This document shows positions 7,622 to 16,807 of a stretch of 28,410 nucleotides of DNA, piece by piece. The notes under the pieces were generated by a model that worked only from the letters and a program-made list of their open reading frames with translations, ran no database searches and was not told the DNA's origin. The stretch covers positions 1-28,410 of the forward strand of contig JAJXUQ010000003.1 of NCBI GenBank assembly GCA_021782685.1. The letters are read 5' to 3'. Each line of letters opens with the position of its first letter. Position 1 is the stretch's first letter. The translations under genes and the position numbers were made by a program. The stretch is from a bacterium. Its GTDB lineage: Bacteria > Patescibacteriota > Minisyncoccia > Phycocordibacterales > Phycocordibacteraceae.

Positions 7622-8170
7622 ATGGAAACACCCCCCGCAGCAAAGCATCCGAAGTTTGTTCGCTGGGCGCTCATGTTCGGCATCGTCGTCGTACTGAATA
7701 TCTTCTTTTCGGTCGTGCTCGCTCTTGCGTACCCGGCGCCGCTCTATGAAGACTTTTGTCCCGCACAGCCGATGATTTCGCCGTCTGACGCCGCGACGTG
7801 CGATGCGCAGGGCGGCATCTGGACGGAATATCCGTCCACAGCGCCGGCTCCCGATATTTCTGCGCCGAAAACGACCGGCTATTGCGATATGTATGCCAAA
7901 TGCCAGAAGCCTTATCAAGCCGCAAGCGAGCAGCATGCGCTCTATGCGTTCGTTCTTACGGTCGGCCTCGGGCTTCTCGCGCTCATCGCGGGCTTTACGC
8001 CCATCGGCTCCTCGATAGTCTCTTCGGGCCTCTCCTACGGCGGTGTCCTTGCGCTCATTATCGGCTCGGCGGAGTATTGGGGTACGGCGGGCAATTGGAT
8101 CCGTCTCGCGATCACGGCTATCGGGCTCATCGCGCTTCTGTATATCGGTTGGCGCCGTTTCCGCGATTAG
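7622..8170 (+). CDS. Four-helix membrane protein with a cysteine-bearing outer loop
   Basis: A 182-residue protein of unknown function. One hydrophobic helix at about 13-35 (WALMFGIVVVLNIFFSVVLA) is followed by a loop of about 65 residues with four cysteines (in EDFCPAQ, ATCDAQG, GYCDMY, KCQKP). Three closely packed helices follow in the last 85 residues and the end is basic (WRRFRD). By the positive-inside rule the cysteine loop faces outward and could hold two disulfides. The ATG at 7622 was preferred over a GTG at 7604 because of the promoter. No homologous family recognised. Confidence 0.75.
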   Translation: METPPAAKHPKFVRWALMFGIVVVLNIFFSVVLALAYPAPLYEDFCPAQPMISPSDAATCDAQGGIWTEYPSTAPAPDISAPKTTGYCDMYAKCQKPYQAASEQHALYAFVLTVGLGLLALIAGFTPIGSSIVSSGLSYGGVLALIIGSAEYWGTAGNWIRLAITAIGLIALLYIGWRRFRD

Positions 8171-8190
8171 CGGCGGTTTGAAAGCGCCCG

Positions 8191-8209
8191 TTTAAGACGG
8201 GGTCTTAAG
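8191..8209 (+). promoter_or_regulatory. Hairpin-forming inverted repeat just before leuS
   Basis: TTAAGAC (8192-8198) and GTCTTAA (8202-8208) are perfect inverted repeats around GGG, with an extra T-G pair outside. The repeat ends 4 nt before the leuS ATG. It could be an operator or a hairpin limiting translation initiation. No convincing -10 box at leaderless spacing is seen for leuS, unlike most first genes here. Confidence 0.45.
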
Positions 8210-8212
8210 CAT

Positions 8213-10518
<2,306 letters not shown>

Positions 10519-10522
<4 letters not shown>

Positions 10523-10547
10523 CCCTTTGCAAGATGCCTGCTATACA
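10519..10547 (+). promoter_or_regulatory. Promoter of the sigma-region-4/HARE gene
   Basis: TTGACC (10519-10524) overlaps the leuS TGA stop. A 17-bp spacer ending in TGC leads to TATACA (10542-10547), 9 nt before the ATG at 10557. This is one of the most complete promoters in the window. Confidence 0.75.
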
Positions 10548-10556
10548 TTACACCAC

Positions 10557-11639
10557 ATGGTAAAAGCTCTCGGGACGAGAAAGGGCGTACGGAAGACGAA
10601 AACGGCGGCAGCCGCTTCTTTTTCTTTTGAGAGCGCCGTGCTCGTGAAGCGACTGCTCGCGGCGGCGCCGGAGCGCGCGCGGGAGATACTGATGCGCCGT
10701 TTCGGTCTCGGGACGAACCAGAAACGCGAAACGCTCGAAGCGATCGGCGAACGGTCCGGCATCACGCGCGAGCGGGTCCGGCAGATTGAAGCGGCCGGTC
10801 TCGAAGCGATCCGCGGCAGCAAAGCATTTAAAGAGTCGGCGGACGCATTCGAAGAGCTTGCGCGCTATATAGAGACGCTCGGCGTTATCGTGCCTGAAGA
10901 AGCGCTCATGGGCCTGCTCGGGAAAGACGAGAAGAGCCGCAATCGATTCCGTTTCCTGCTCGTGCTCGACTCCGCGTTCTTCCGCGAGCGGGAAACGAAC
11001 GATTTCCTCGCGCGCTGGCATATCGACAACGTGACGGCAAAGAGCATACATGAGGCGCTTTCGAAGCTTTATCTGTCGCTCAAAGACGAGGATGTCATCC
11101 CCGAGGGCGAGCTCCTGGACCGCTTTCTCGAAGAACTCAAGAATGTCAACGACGCTTATAAGAACGAGGAGATCTTGCGGCGCTGGCTCTCGCTCTCCAA
11201 GCGCATCGGCAGCAACCCGCTCGCCGAGTGGGGCCGCGTAACCGCGCCCGCCATCCGTGTCAAAGGGGTCCGTGATTATGCGTACCTCGCCATCAAGCGC
11301 CACGGTTCCCCGATGCACTTCTCCGACGTCGCCAAGGCGATCGGCACGCTTTTCTCGAAGAGGGCGCATGTCGCGACGACGCATAACGAACTCATCAAGG
11401 ATTCCCGTTTCGTCCTCGTAGGGCGCGGGCTCTATGCGCTTACCGAGTGGGGGTATACGCCCGGAGTCGTTCGCGACGTCATCCGCGAGACGCTTCTCCA
11501 GAAAGGACCTTTGAAAAAGGAGGATATCATCAAGCAGGTCAAGCGCGTACGTTTCGTCAAAGACAATACCATCCTCGTCAATCTCAACGATGCGCACTAT
11601 TTCAAGCGAATGAAAGACGGCCGTTATACGGTGGTGTAA
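10557..11639 (+). CDS. Sigma-70 region 4-like / HARE-HTH regulator
   Basis: A 360-residue protein. Residues about 36-88 look like sigma-70 region 4, the part that reads the -35 box: REILMRRFGLG, then ETLEAIGERSGITRERVRQIE. Sigma region 2 is absent, so it cannot act as a complete sigma factor. A long helical middle follows. The C-terminal third (about 233-360) contains a HARE-type winged helix (DYAYLAIKRHGSPMHFSDVA...VLVGRGLYALTEWGY), as in RNA polymerase delta of Firmicutes, and a second winged-helix-like unit. Role inferred: RNA polymerase-associated regulator. The ATG at 10557 was chosen over a TTG at 10503 because the promoter lies between them. Confidence 0.8.
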   Translation: MVKALGTRKGVRKTKTAAAASFSFESAVLVKRLLAAAPERAREILMRRFGLGTNQKRETLEAIGERSGITRERVRQIEAAGLEAIRGSKAFKESADAFEELARYIETLGVIVPEEALMGLLGKDEKSRNRFRFLLVLDSAFFRERETNDFLARWHIDNVTAKSIHEALSKLYLSLKDEDVIPEGELLDRFLEELKNVNDAYKNEEILRRWLSLSKRIGSNPLAEWGRVTAPAIRVKGVRDYAYLAIKRHGSPMHFSDVAKAIGTLFSKRAHVATTHNELIKDSRFVLVGRGLYALTEWGYTPGVVRDVIRETLLQKGPLKKEDIIKQVKRVRFVKDNTILVNLNDAHYFKRMKDGRYTVV

Positions 11640-11664
11640 TACGGCGCCATTCGGCGCCGTATTT
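11638..11664 (+). terminator. Strong hairpin at the end of the sigma/HARE gene
   Basis: AATACGGCGCC (11638-11648) and GGCGCCGTATT (11653-11663) form a perfect 11-bp stem with an ATTC loop. The stem includes part of the TAA stop. The following T-rich stretch (ATTTATTG) is short, so intrinsic termination is plausible but imperfect. The next promoter begins 4 nt after the stem. Confidence 0.6.
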
Positions 11665-11666
11665 AT

Positions 11667-11675
11667 TGCTATACT
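11667..11675 (+). promoter_or_regulatory. Extended -10 promoter of the membrane protein at 11684
   Basis: TGC followed by TATACT (11670-11675), 8 nt before the ATG. It lies right after the hairpin, so hairpin plus promoter form a transcription boundary. No -35 match. Confidence 0.65.
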
Positions 11676-11683
11676 ATTTAGGT

Positions 11684-13024
11684 ATGGATGAGCAGATGAA
11701 GAAGCTCAAAGCCAAGCTCGGCCTCCGCATTATGCCATGGCCGATTTTCGCGCTCGGCCTCTCGCTTCTTATGACCTCGTTCGTCTTCATGCCGAGAGAG
11801 GTTTTATCCGCGCTCTCCATAGCTTTTTCCCTCGCTCCTCTCTGGCTGCCCATCCTGCTTATCGGTAGCGCATGGACGCTCTGGGTCGTTCTCAAACGTT
11901 CGGAGTTCATCGCGAAGCAGAACTACATACTCCTTGAGATCAAGCCGCCGCGCGGCCTTGAGAAGACTCCGCTCGCGATGGAAACAGTCCTTGCAGGCAT
12001 ACACCACTCTCCGGGCGAAGCGACCTGGTACAAGAAATACATAGCCGGCGCGGTACGTCCGTGGTGGTCTCTCGAAATAGCCTCGTTAGAAGGCCAGGTG
12101 CATTTTTTCATATGGACGCGCGCCGGATTCCGCCGGCTTATCGAAGCCCAGATGTATGCGCAATATCCGGGCGTACAGATAGTCGAGGCGCTCGATTACA
12201 CCCGCCTGCTCAACGCGCGGCCTGAAGAGTGGGCGATTTGGGGGTGCGATTTTGCGCTTACGGAAAAGGACCCGCTGCCCATCAAAACGTATGTCGAATA
12301 CGGGCTCGACAAGGTGCAGAAAGAGCCGGAACAAGTCGATCCGCTCGCAAACCTGGTCGAGTTCATGGGTTCGATGGGGAAGGGCGAGCACCTCTGGCTC
12401 CAGCTCGTCATTCGCGTCCACAAAGGAGAAAAATACAACAAGCTCAATGCCAGCGGTAAGACGTATACGTGGAAAGACGAAGCGAAAGAGCTCGTGCAAC
12501 AAATCCGCGCGGAGACCGTCGGTAAAGTGAAATACAAGGACATATTCACCGGGGAAATGCGCGAAACCGAAGGGTTCCCGAATCCGACAAAAGGCCAGTC
12601 GGAAAAAATGGCTGCCATCGAGCGCAACGTCTCGAAGCTTGGTTTTGATGTCGGCGTTCGCGGCGCGTACCTAGCGCAACCGGAAAAATTCGACCCCGTC
12701 GTCATCAGCGGCCTGACCGGCATCTTCAAGCAGTTTTCCTCGGAAGGATGGAATAGTTTCAAGCCTTCCGGCTGGATGACCGAGTTCGACGACTATCCGT
12801 GGGAGGTCGGCGTCAGCAAACTCAAAGACAAGTATCGCCGCTGGTTCATCGAGGCGTACCGGCGCCGCCAGTTTTTCCACGATCCGTTCAAGAGCGACAC
12901 GATGGTCATGAGCACCGAAGAGATCGCGACTATCTTCCATGTTCCTTCGCGCGCAGTCAGTACGCCGAATCTTACGCGCATCCAGTCGGCGACCAGCGAG
13001 GCTCCCGCAAATCTGCCGACCTGA
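11684..13024 (+). CDS. Membrane protein resembling the N-terminal part of CPR transfer ATPases
   Basis: A 446-residue protein with two hydrophobic segments near the N-terminus (about 17-37 and 47-70) and a large soluble remainder. The C-terminal pattern MSTEEIATIFHVPSRAV followed by TPNL and APANLPT resembles a conserved block found, in CPR genomes, just before the HerA/FtsK-like ATPase domain of large secretion or conjugation proteins (I recall a DUF8128 family; name from memory). No P-loop occurs here, so it is a stand-alone version without the motor. The start was moved to the ATG behind the promoter; the longer frame from 11447 runs antiparallel to nothing but overlaps the previous gene. 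mltG follows after 3 nt. Confidence 0.65.
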   Translation: MDEQMKKLKAKLGLRIMPWPIFALGLSLLMTSFVFMPREVLSALSIAFSLAPLWLPILLIGSAWTLWVVLKRSEFIAKQNYILLEIKPPRGLEKTPLAMETVLAGIHHSPGEATWYKKYIAGAVRPWWSLEIASLEGQVHFFIWTRAGFRRLIEAQMYAQYPGVQIVEALDYTRLLNARPEEWAIWGCDFALTEKDPLPIKTYVEYGLDKVQKEPEQVDPLANLVEFMGSMGKGEHLWLQLVIRVHKGEKYNKLNASGKTYTWKDEAKELVQQIRAETVGKVKYKDIFTGEMRETEGFPNPTKGQSEKMAAIERNVSKLGFDVGVRGAYLAQPEKFDPVVISGLTGIFKQFSSEGWNSFKPSGWMTEFDDYPWEVGVSKLKDKYRRWFIEAYRRRQFFHDPFKSDTMVMSTEEIATIFHVPSRAVSTPNLTRIQSATSEAPANLPT

Positions 13025-13027
13025 TTC

Positions 13028-14023
13028 ATGGTTCCCTTCAAACGGTTTTCTTCGGAGGCCTTTCCCAAGTTCGGACTTTCCTTGTGTCCTCCCGCGCGGT
13101 GGTATGCGGCGCTCCTGTTCGGCGCTCTTCTTTCTTTTGGCGGCTGGTATCTCTTCGCCGCTCCCGCGGGGTTCTCTCCGGAAAACGTCGTCATCGCCCA
13201 AGGCGCATCCGCGGCGAAAGTCGCGCAGGAACTTGCGCAGGCGCACGTCATCGCGCATCCTGTGCTCCTGCACACGCTCCTGCGCCTCTCGGGAGAGGAA
13301 AACAGCGTGCAAGCAGGCATGTATGGTTTCGACGCTCCCGAAAACCTGTTCGTTGTTCTCCGGAGGATCGTCACGGGCGATTACGGGCTTCCGCCGATAC
13401 GGCTCACTTTCGTCGAGGGCGCGACCGTACGCGATATGGCGACCCGCATCGCGCACGCGTTTCCGGGCATATCCGAAACGGACTTCCGTCAAGCCGCGCA
13501 GCCGTACGAAGGATACCTCTTCCCCGATACGTACTTCCTCCCTCCGTCTTCCGATGCCGCATCGATCGTCGCGCTCATGCGCGCGAACTTCGCCGCGAAG
13601 GTAGCGCCCCTGTCGCCGGAAATCGCGGCGTCCGGCCGCACGCTTTCCGACATCGTCATCATGGCATCTCTTGTCGAGAAGGAAGCGCGCACTCCCGCGG
13701 ACAAGCGCATCGTCGCCGGAATCCTGTGGAATCGCATCCTGCGCGGCATGCCGCTCCAGGTCGACGCAGTTTTCGGGTATATTTACAATCGCGATACATA
13801 CGCGCCCTCGCTCGCGGACCTCAAGACGGACTCGCCTTATAACACCTACCTGCATACCGGACTCCCACCGGGTCCCATCGACAATCCCGGTCTCGATTCT
13901 CTCGAGGCCGCCGCGAACCCCGCCAAGACGGACTACCTTTACTACCTTACCGGTGCGGACGGCCGTATGCACTACGCGACGACCTACGCCGGCCATCAGG
14001 CGAATCTCAAGAGATACCTTTAG
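13028..14023 (+). CDS. mltG: MltG/YceG endolytic murein transglycosylase
   Basis: A 331-residue inner-membrane enzyme of the YceG family, which cuts nascent peptidoglycan strands. A transmembrane helix lies at about 26-46, after a basic N-terminal tail. A LysM-like part follows (VVIAQGASAAKVAQEL), then EGYLFPDTYFLPP and the catalytic Glu217 in ASLVEKEA, then GILWNRILRGMPLQVDA and the terminal LPPGPIDNPGLDSLEAAANP. Length and motifs are normal. It is probably cotranscribed with the preceding membrane protein, whose stop is 3 nt upstream. Confidence 0.95.
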   Translation: MVPFKRFSSEAFPKFGLSLCPPARWYAALLFGALLSFGGWYLFAAPAGFSPENVVIAQGASAAKVAQELAQAHVIAHPVLLHTLLRLSGEENSVQAGMYGFDAPENLFVVLRRIVTGDYGLPPIRLTFVEGATVRDMATRIAHAFPGISETDFRQAAQPYEGYLFPDTYFLPPSSDAASIVALMRANFAAKVAPLSPEIAASGRTLSDIVIMASLVEKEARTPADKRIVAGILWNRILRGMPLQVDAVFGYIYNRDTYAPSLADLKTDSPYNTYLHTGLPPGPIDNPGLDSLEAAANPAKTDYLYYLTGADGRMHYATTYAGHQANLKRYL

Positions 14024-14044
14024 CTGTCTCGGGCGAGTTGATAG

Positions 14045-14050
14045 TAGAAT
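14045..14050 (+). promoter_or_regulatory. -10 box of the mnmA-ung operon
   Basis: TAGAAT (5/6 match), 6 nt before the ATG at 14057, in the 33-nt gap after mltG. No clear -35. It would head a six-gene operon reaching 18242. Confidence 0.5.
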
Positions 14051-14056
14051 GTGCCG

Positions 14057-15061
14057 ATGGAGATACGCGGGAAAAGAATATTCATGGGACTCTCGGGCGG
14101 AGTCGATTCCGCCGTGTCGGCGGCGCTCTTGAAACGTGCGGGCGCGGAAGTAACCGGCGTGTTCATCAAGGGATGGTATCCGCCCGGAATGCCTTGTACC
14201 TGGGCGGCTGAAAGGCGTGACGCGATGCGCGTTGCGGCGCGGTTGCATATCCCTTTCCGTACGCTCGACGCGAGCGTCGAATATAAGACGAGCGTTATCG
14301 ACTATCTGCTTACGGAATATCGCGCCGGCAGGACGCCGAATCCGGATAGCATGTGCAATAAAGAGGTGAAGTTCGGCGCGTTCTACCGCTTTGCCATGGC
14401 GTCCGGCGCCGACTATATCGCAACGGGGCACTATCTCACCGGTGAAAAAGATCAGCGGTATTTCCTCTGGGCGGTCCCGCGCTCAATCATCGAGAAGGCG
14501 CTCTTTCCGGTAGGGAAGATGAAGAAGGGCGACGTGCGCGCCCTGGCGAGGGAATTCGATCTCCCCGTTGCCGAAAAAAAGGACAGCCAGGGCGTCTGTT
14601 TTCTCGGGAGCGTCTCGATCGACGAGTTCTTACGGAGCGAGTTCGGCGAGACGCCTGGACGGGCGCTTGACGAAGAAGGGCATCCGGTTGGCCTGCATGA
14701 CGGCGTGATCCTCTACACCATCGGCGAGCGTATCGCCTTGCGAGAAGCGAGTAAGGCCGGCCCGTGGTTCGTCCGCGCGAAAGACGTCGCGAAGAACGAG
14801 CTTGTCGTCGGCAGGACGCAGCTTCCGAGCCCTGCGAATGCCCGTCCTGTAATAATCCCGTTCACCGGCGCGAACTGGTTCGGCGAGCCTTCTCGCGCTA
14901 CGCAGGCACAATGCCGTTATCGAGGCCGCCGCACGGAAGGGCATATCGAAAAAGACAGTTTTATCAGCGCAACCCCGTTCCTTGAGATACCGGTTCCGGG
15001 CCAATCGATCGTCTTCTATCGGGATGACGAGCTTATCGGCGGTGGTATTATTGCCGCATGA
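14057..15061 (+). CDS. mnmA: tRNA-specific 2-thiouridylase MnmA
   Basis: ATP-dependent enzyme that thiolates U34 of tRNA-Lys, -Glu and -Gln. The 334-residue product has the PP-loop SGGVDS at 13-18, the catalytic cysteine Cys100 in NPDSMCNKEVKF, and the second cysteine Cys181 in DSQGVCFLG. TGHY (123-126) and the beta-barrel C-terminal domain (QCRYRGR, GQSIVFY) are present. The start was set at ATG 14057; a GTG two codons upstream is possible but less consistent with the -10 box. The stop overlaps the next start as ATGA. Confidence 0.95.
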   Translation: MEIRGKRIFMGLSGGVDSAVSAALLKRAGAEVTGVFIKGWYPPGMPCTWAAERRDAMRVAARLHIPFRTLDASVEYKTSVIDYLLTEYRAGRTPNPDSMCNKEVKFGAFYRFAMASGADYIATGHYLTGEKDQRYFLWAVPRSIIEKALFPVGKMKKGDVRALAREFDLPVAEKKDSQGVCFLGSVSIDEFLRSEFGETPGRALDEEGHPVGLHDGVILYTIGERIALREASKAGPWFVRAKDVAKNELVVGRTQLPSPANARPVIIPFTGANWFGEPSRATQAQCRYRGRRTEGHIEKDSFISATPFLEIPVPGQSIVFYRDDELIGGGIIAA

Positions 15062-15474
15062 GGCATATGCGTCTCGGCATCGCCGCCGCCATTATCGCGG
15101 CCGTTATCTTTATCGGCTTCGTCCTTTCGGTACCGCATACCCGTGATGTCATTCAGGTGCCGAAAAAGGATTCCTCTGCGGCTTCAAGTACGCCGCTCGT
15201 TACGCTTCGAGATGCTTTCAAAAAAGGCCTCCATACGATTACGGGCTCCGTCGAGGCGCCGGATGCGTGTACCGCGATTACCGCAAGCTCGACGCTTGTC
15301 GGCGACGCGTCGAGTACGGAGAGCATACGCGTAGACATTTCCCTGCCGGTCGATACGGGTATCTGTCTCCAACTGCCTACGCCGGTCGATTTCCGCGTGA
15401 CGATTGCCGCACCCGAATACGTGCCGCTCACCGCCACCGTGAACGGTGTCGCCGCAAGCACGACCGCTTTATGA
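15058..15474 (+). CDS. Membrane-anchored exported protein, unknown function
   Basis: A 138-residue protein with one N-terminal hydrophobic segment (about 5-25, LGIAAAIIAAVIFIGFVLSV) serving as anchor or signal, followed by an exported Ser/Thr/Ala-rich domain. Two cysteines (in PDACTA and TGICLQL) could form a disulfide. The last 50 residues look beta-rich (VDFRVTIAAPEYVPLTATV). No family recognised. Overlaps of 4 bp on both sides (mnmA and the nuclease gene) tie it tightly into the operon. Confidence 0.7.
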   Translation: MRHMRLGIAAAIIAAVIFIGFVLSVPHTRDVIQVPKKDSSAASSTPLVTLRDAFKKGLHTITGSVEAPDACTAITASSTLVGDASSTESIRVDISLPVDTGICLQLPTPVDFRVTIAAPEYVPLTATVNGVAASTTAL

Positions 15475-16337
15475 CGCTGCCGACCATCGTCAAGGCTGAC
15501 GGGTCGCGCGAAGTCTTCGATCCCGTACGCCTTCGGATTTCGCTCGAACGCTCCGGCGCCGGAGCGCATGCCGCGGAGCGCATCACGGAAATAATCACGA
15601 ACACCGTTACGCCCGGTGCCGCCTCAAAGGAGATATACGCGCGCGCTTTCGCGCTCCTGCGGAAAGAAGGACGTCCGGTTGCCGCGCGCTATGCGCTCCG
15701 CCGCGCGCTCCTCGAGCTCGGCCCTTCCGGCCACCCGTTCGAGGACCTCGTCTCGCATCTCTATCGCGCCGAAGGATGGCAGGTGGAGACGCGCAAGATG
15801 ATCCGAGGGAAATGCGTCGCGCACGAGACCGACTTTTACGCTTCGCATCCCGAGCGCGGCGAATATCTCGCCGCCGAGCTCAAGTACCATAATGATCCCG
15901 GCTATAAGACCGACCTGAAGGTCGCGCTCTATGTCAAAAGCCGCTTCGATGATATTTTCGCGTGCGATCCCGCGGTCCGCGCGTGTCCGATCGATCGCGG
16001 CCTTCTGGTCACGAACACCAAGTTTACTTCCGAGGCGATCGCCTATGCCGAATGCGTCGGGGTGGAATTGCTCGGGTGGGGATATCCGACGGATAACAAT
16101 CTCTTCATGCGCCTGAGCCGTGCAAAAGTATACCCGGTCACGACGCTCACGAGCCTCACGCGCACCGAGAAAAACCAGCTTATCAGGCAGGGGACGATCG
16201 CGGTTGACGAGATACTGCGGGATCGCCATGCGCTTGACGCGCTCCATCTTCCGAGCGAACGGGTCGGCAGGCTCCTTGCCGAAGCGGAGGGGCTTATCGC
16301 GCTCTCGCACCCGCTCCATGGTACTGTTTCCGTATGA
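15471..16337 (+). CDS. ATP-cone / PD-(D/E)XK endonuclease-like fusion
   Basis: A 288-residue protein. Residues about 5-88 resemble an ATP-cone, the nucleotide-sensing domain of ribonucleotide reductases and NrdR (IVKADGSREVFDPVRLRISL). Next comes a restriction-endonuclease fold: HLYRAEGWQVE, Asp121 in HETDFYA and Glu136-Lys138 in AAELKYHN, a D...ExK site typical of Mrr-like nucleases. The C-terminal 65 residues are helical (LTRTEKNQLI...EAEGL), perhaps DNA binding. Known relatives exist but their role is not established; nuclease activity gated by ATP/dATP is my inference. The start at 15471 overlaps the upstream stop (ATGA). Confidence 0.8.
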   Translation: MTLPTIVKADGSREVFDPVRLRISLERSGAGAHAAERITEIITNTVTPGAASKEIYARAFALLRKEGRPVAARYALRRALLELGPSGHPFEDLVSHLYRAEGWQVETRKMIRGKCVAHETDFYASHPERGEYLAAELKYHNDPGYKTDLKVALYVKSRFDDIFACDPAVRACPIDRGLLVTNTKFTSEAIAYAECVGVELLGWGYPTDNNLFMRLSRAKVYPVTTLTSLTRTEKNQLIRQGTIAVDEILRDRHALDALHLPSERVGRLLAEAEGLIALSHPLHGTVSV

Positions 16338-16801
16338 AAAAAGACTTCTCGGTGAACTCTTTTATTGCCGGCGTCGTGCTCGGCATCGTACTTACGAGCT
16401 CCTGGTTCATCGGCGAACGCGCCCTCCCCGCCGCTCCCGTATCGGCGACTCTTCCGCTTGCCACCTCGACGCCGGCGAGCGGCGCGGTTTCCGTCGCCGA
16501 CCAGAAAGCCGGCACGACAGTCGTCGTCGAATCGGTCACCGTCCCTCCGCCGGGCGTCTGGGTTGCCGTACGCGAGACGGACGGCGCCGACCTCGGGAAT
16601 GTGCTCGGCGCCGTGCTCGTCGGCGGGCCGCGAAGCGCTGTTTCCGTCCCTCTTCTGCGGGCGACCGAACCGGGCCGCCGCTACGCGGTCGAGCTGTACC
16701 GTAATGACGGGAACGGTACGTTCGATCTCGGCGCCTTGAGCGTATATGTCGACTTCGATACCGGAGAGCCCGTCATCGATTACTTCACGACCAGCGAATA
16801 A
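16334..16801 (+). CDS. Membrane-anchored exported protein with a DUF7282-like domain
   Basis: A 155-residue protein. After KKDF comes a hydrophobic anchor (about 9-27, FIAGVVLGIVLTSSWFIG), then a Pro/Ala/Thr-rich linker and a beta-rich domain. The pattern SVTVPPPGVWVAVRETDG...LVGGPRSAVSVPLLRA...ELYRNDGNGTFDLG recalls DUF7282-type surface domains known mainly from haloarchaea; this comparison is from memory. No catalytic residues are evident. It overlaps the ATP-cone nuclease gene by ATGA and ends 6 nt before the next nuclease gene. Confidence 0.65.
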   Translation: MKKDFSVNSFIAGVVLGIVLTSSWFIGERALPAAPVSATLPLATSTPASGAVSVADQKAGTTVVVESVTVPPPGVWVAVRETDGADLGNVLGAVLVGGPRSAVSVPLLRATEPGRRYAVELYRNDGNGTFDLGALSVYVDFDTGEPVIDYFTTSE

Positions 16802-16807
16802 GACACC

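Noticed and set aside
12671..14431. A 586-codon open frame on the minus strand opposite three genes
   Set aside because: It is antisense to the transfer-ATPase-like gene, mltG and mnmA, all of which have clear motifs or a promoter. Its product is an Arg/Asp/Glu/His-rich mixture typical of the shadow frame of GC-rich coding DNA.
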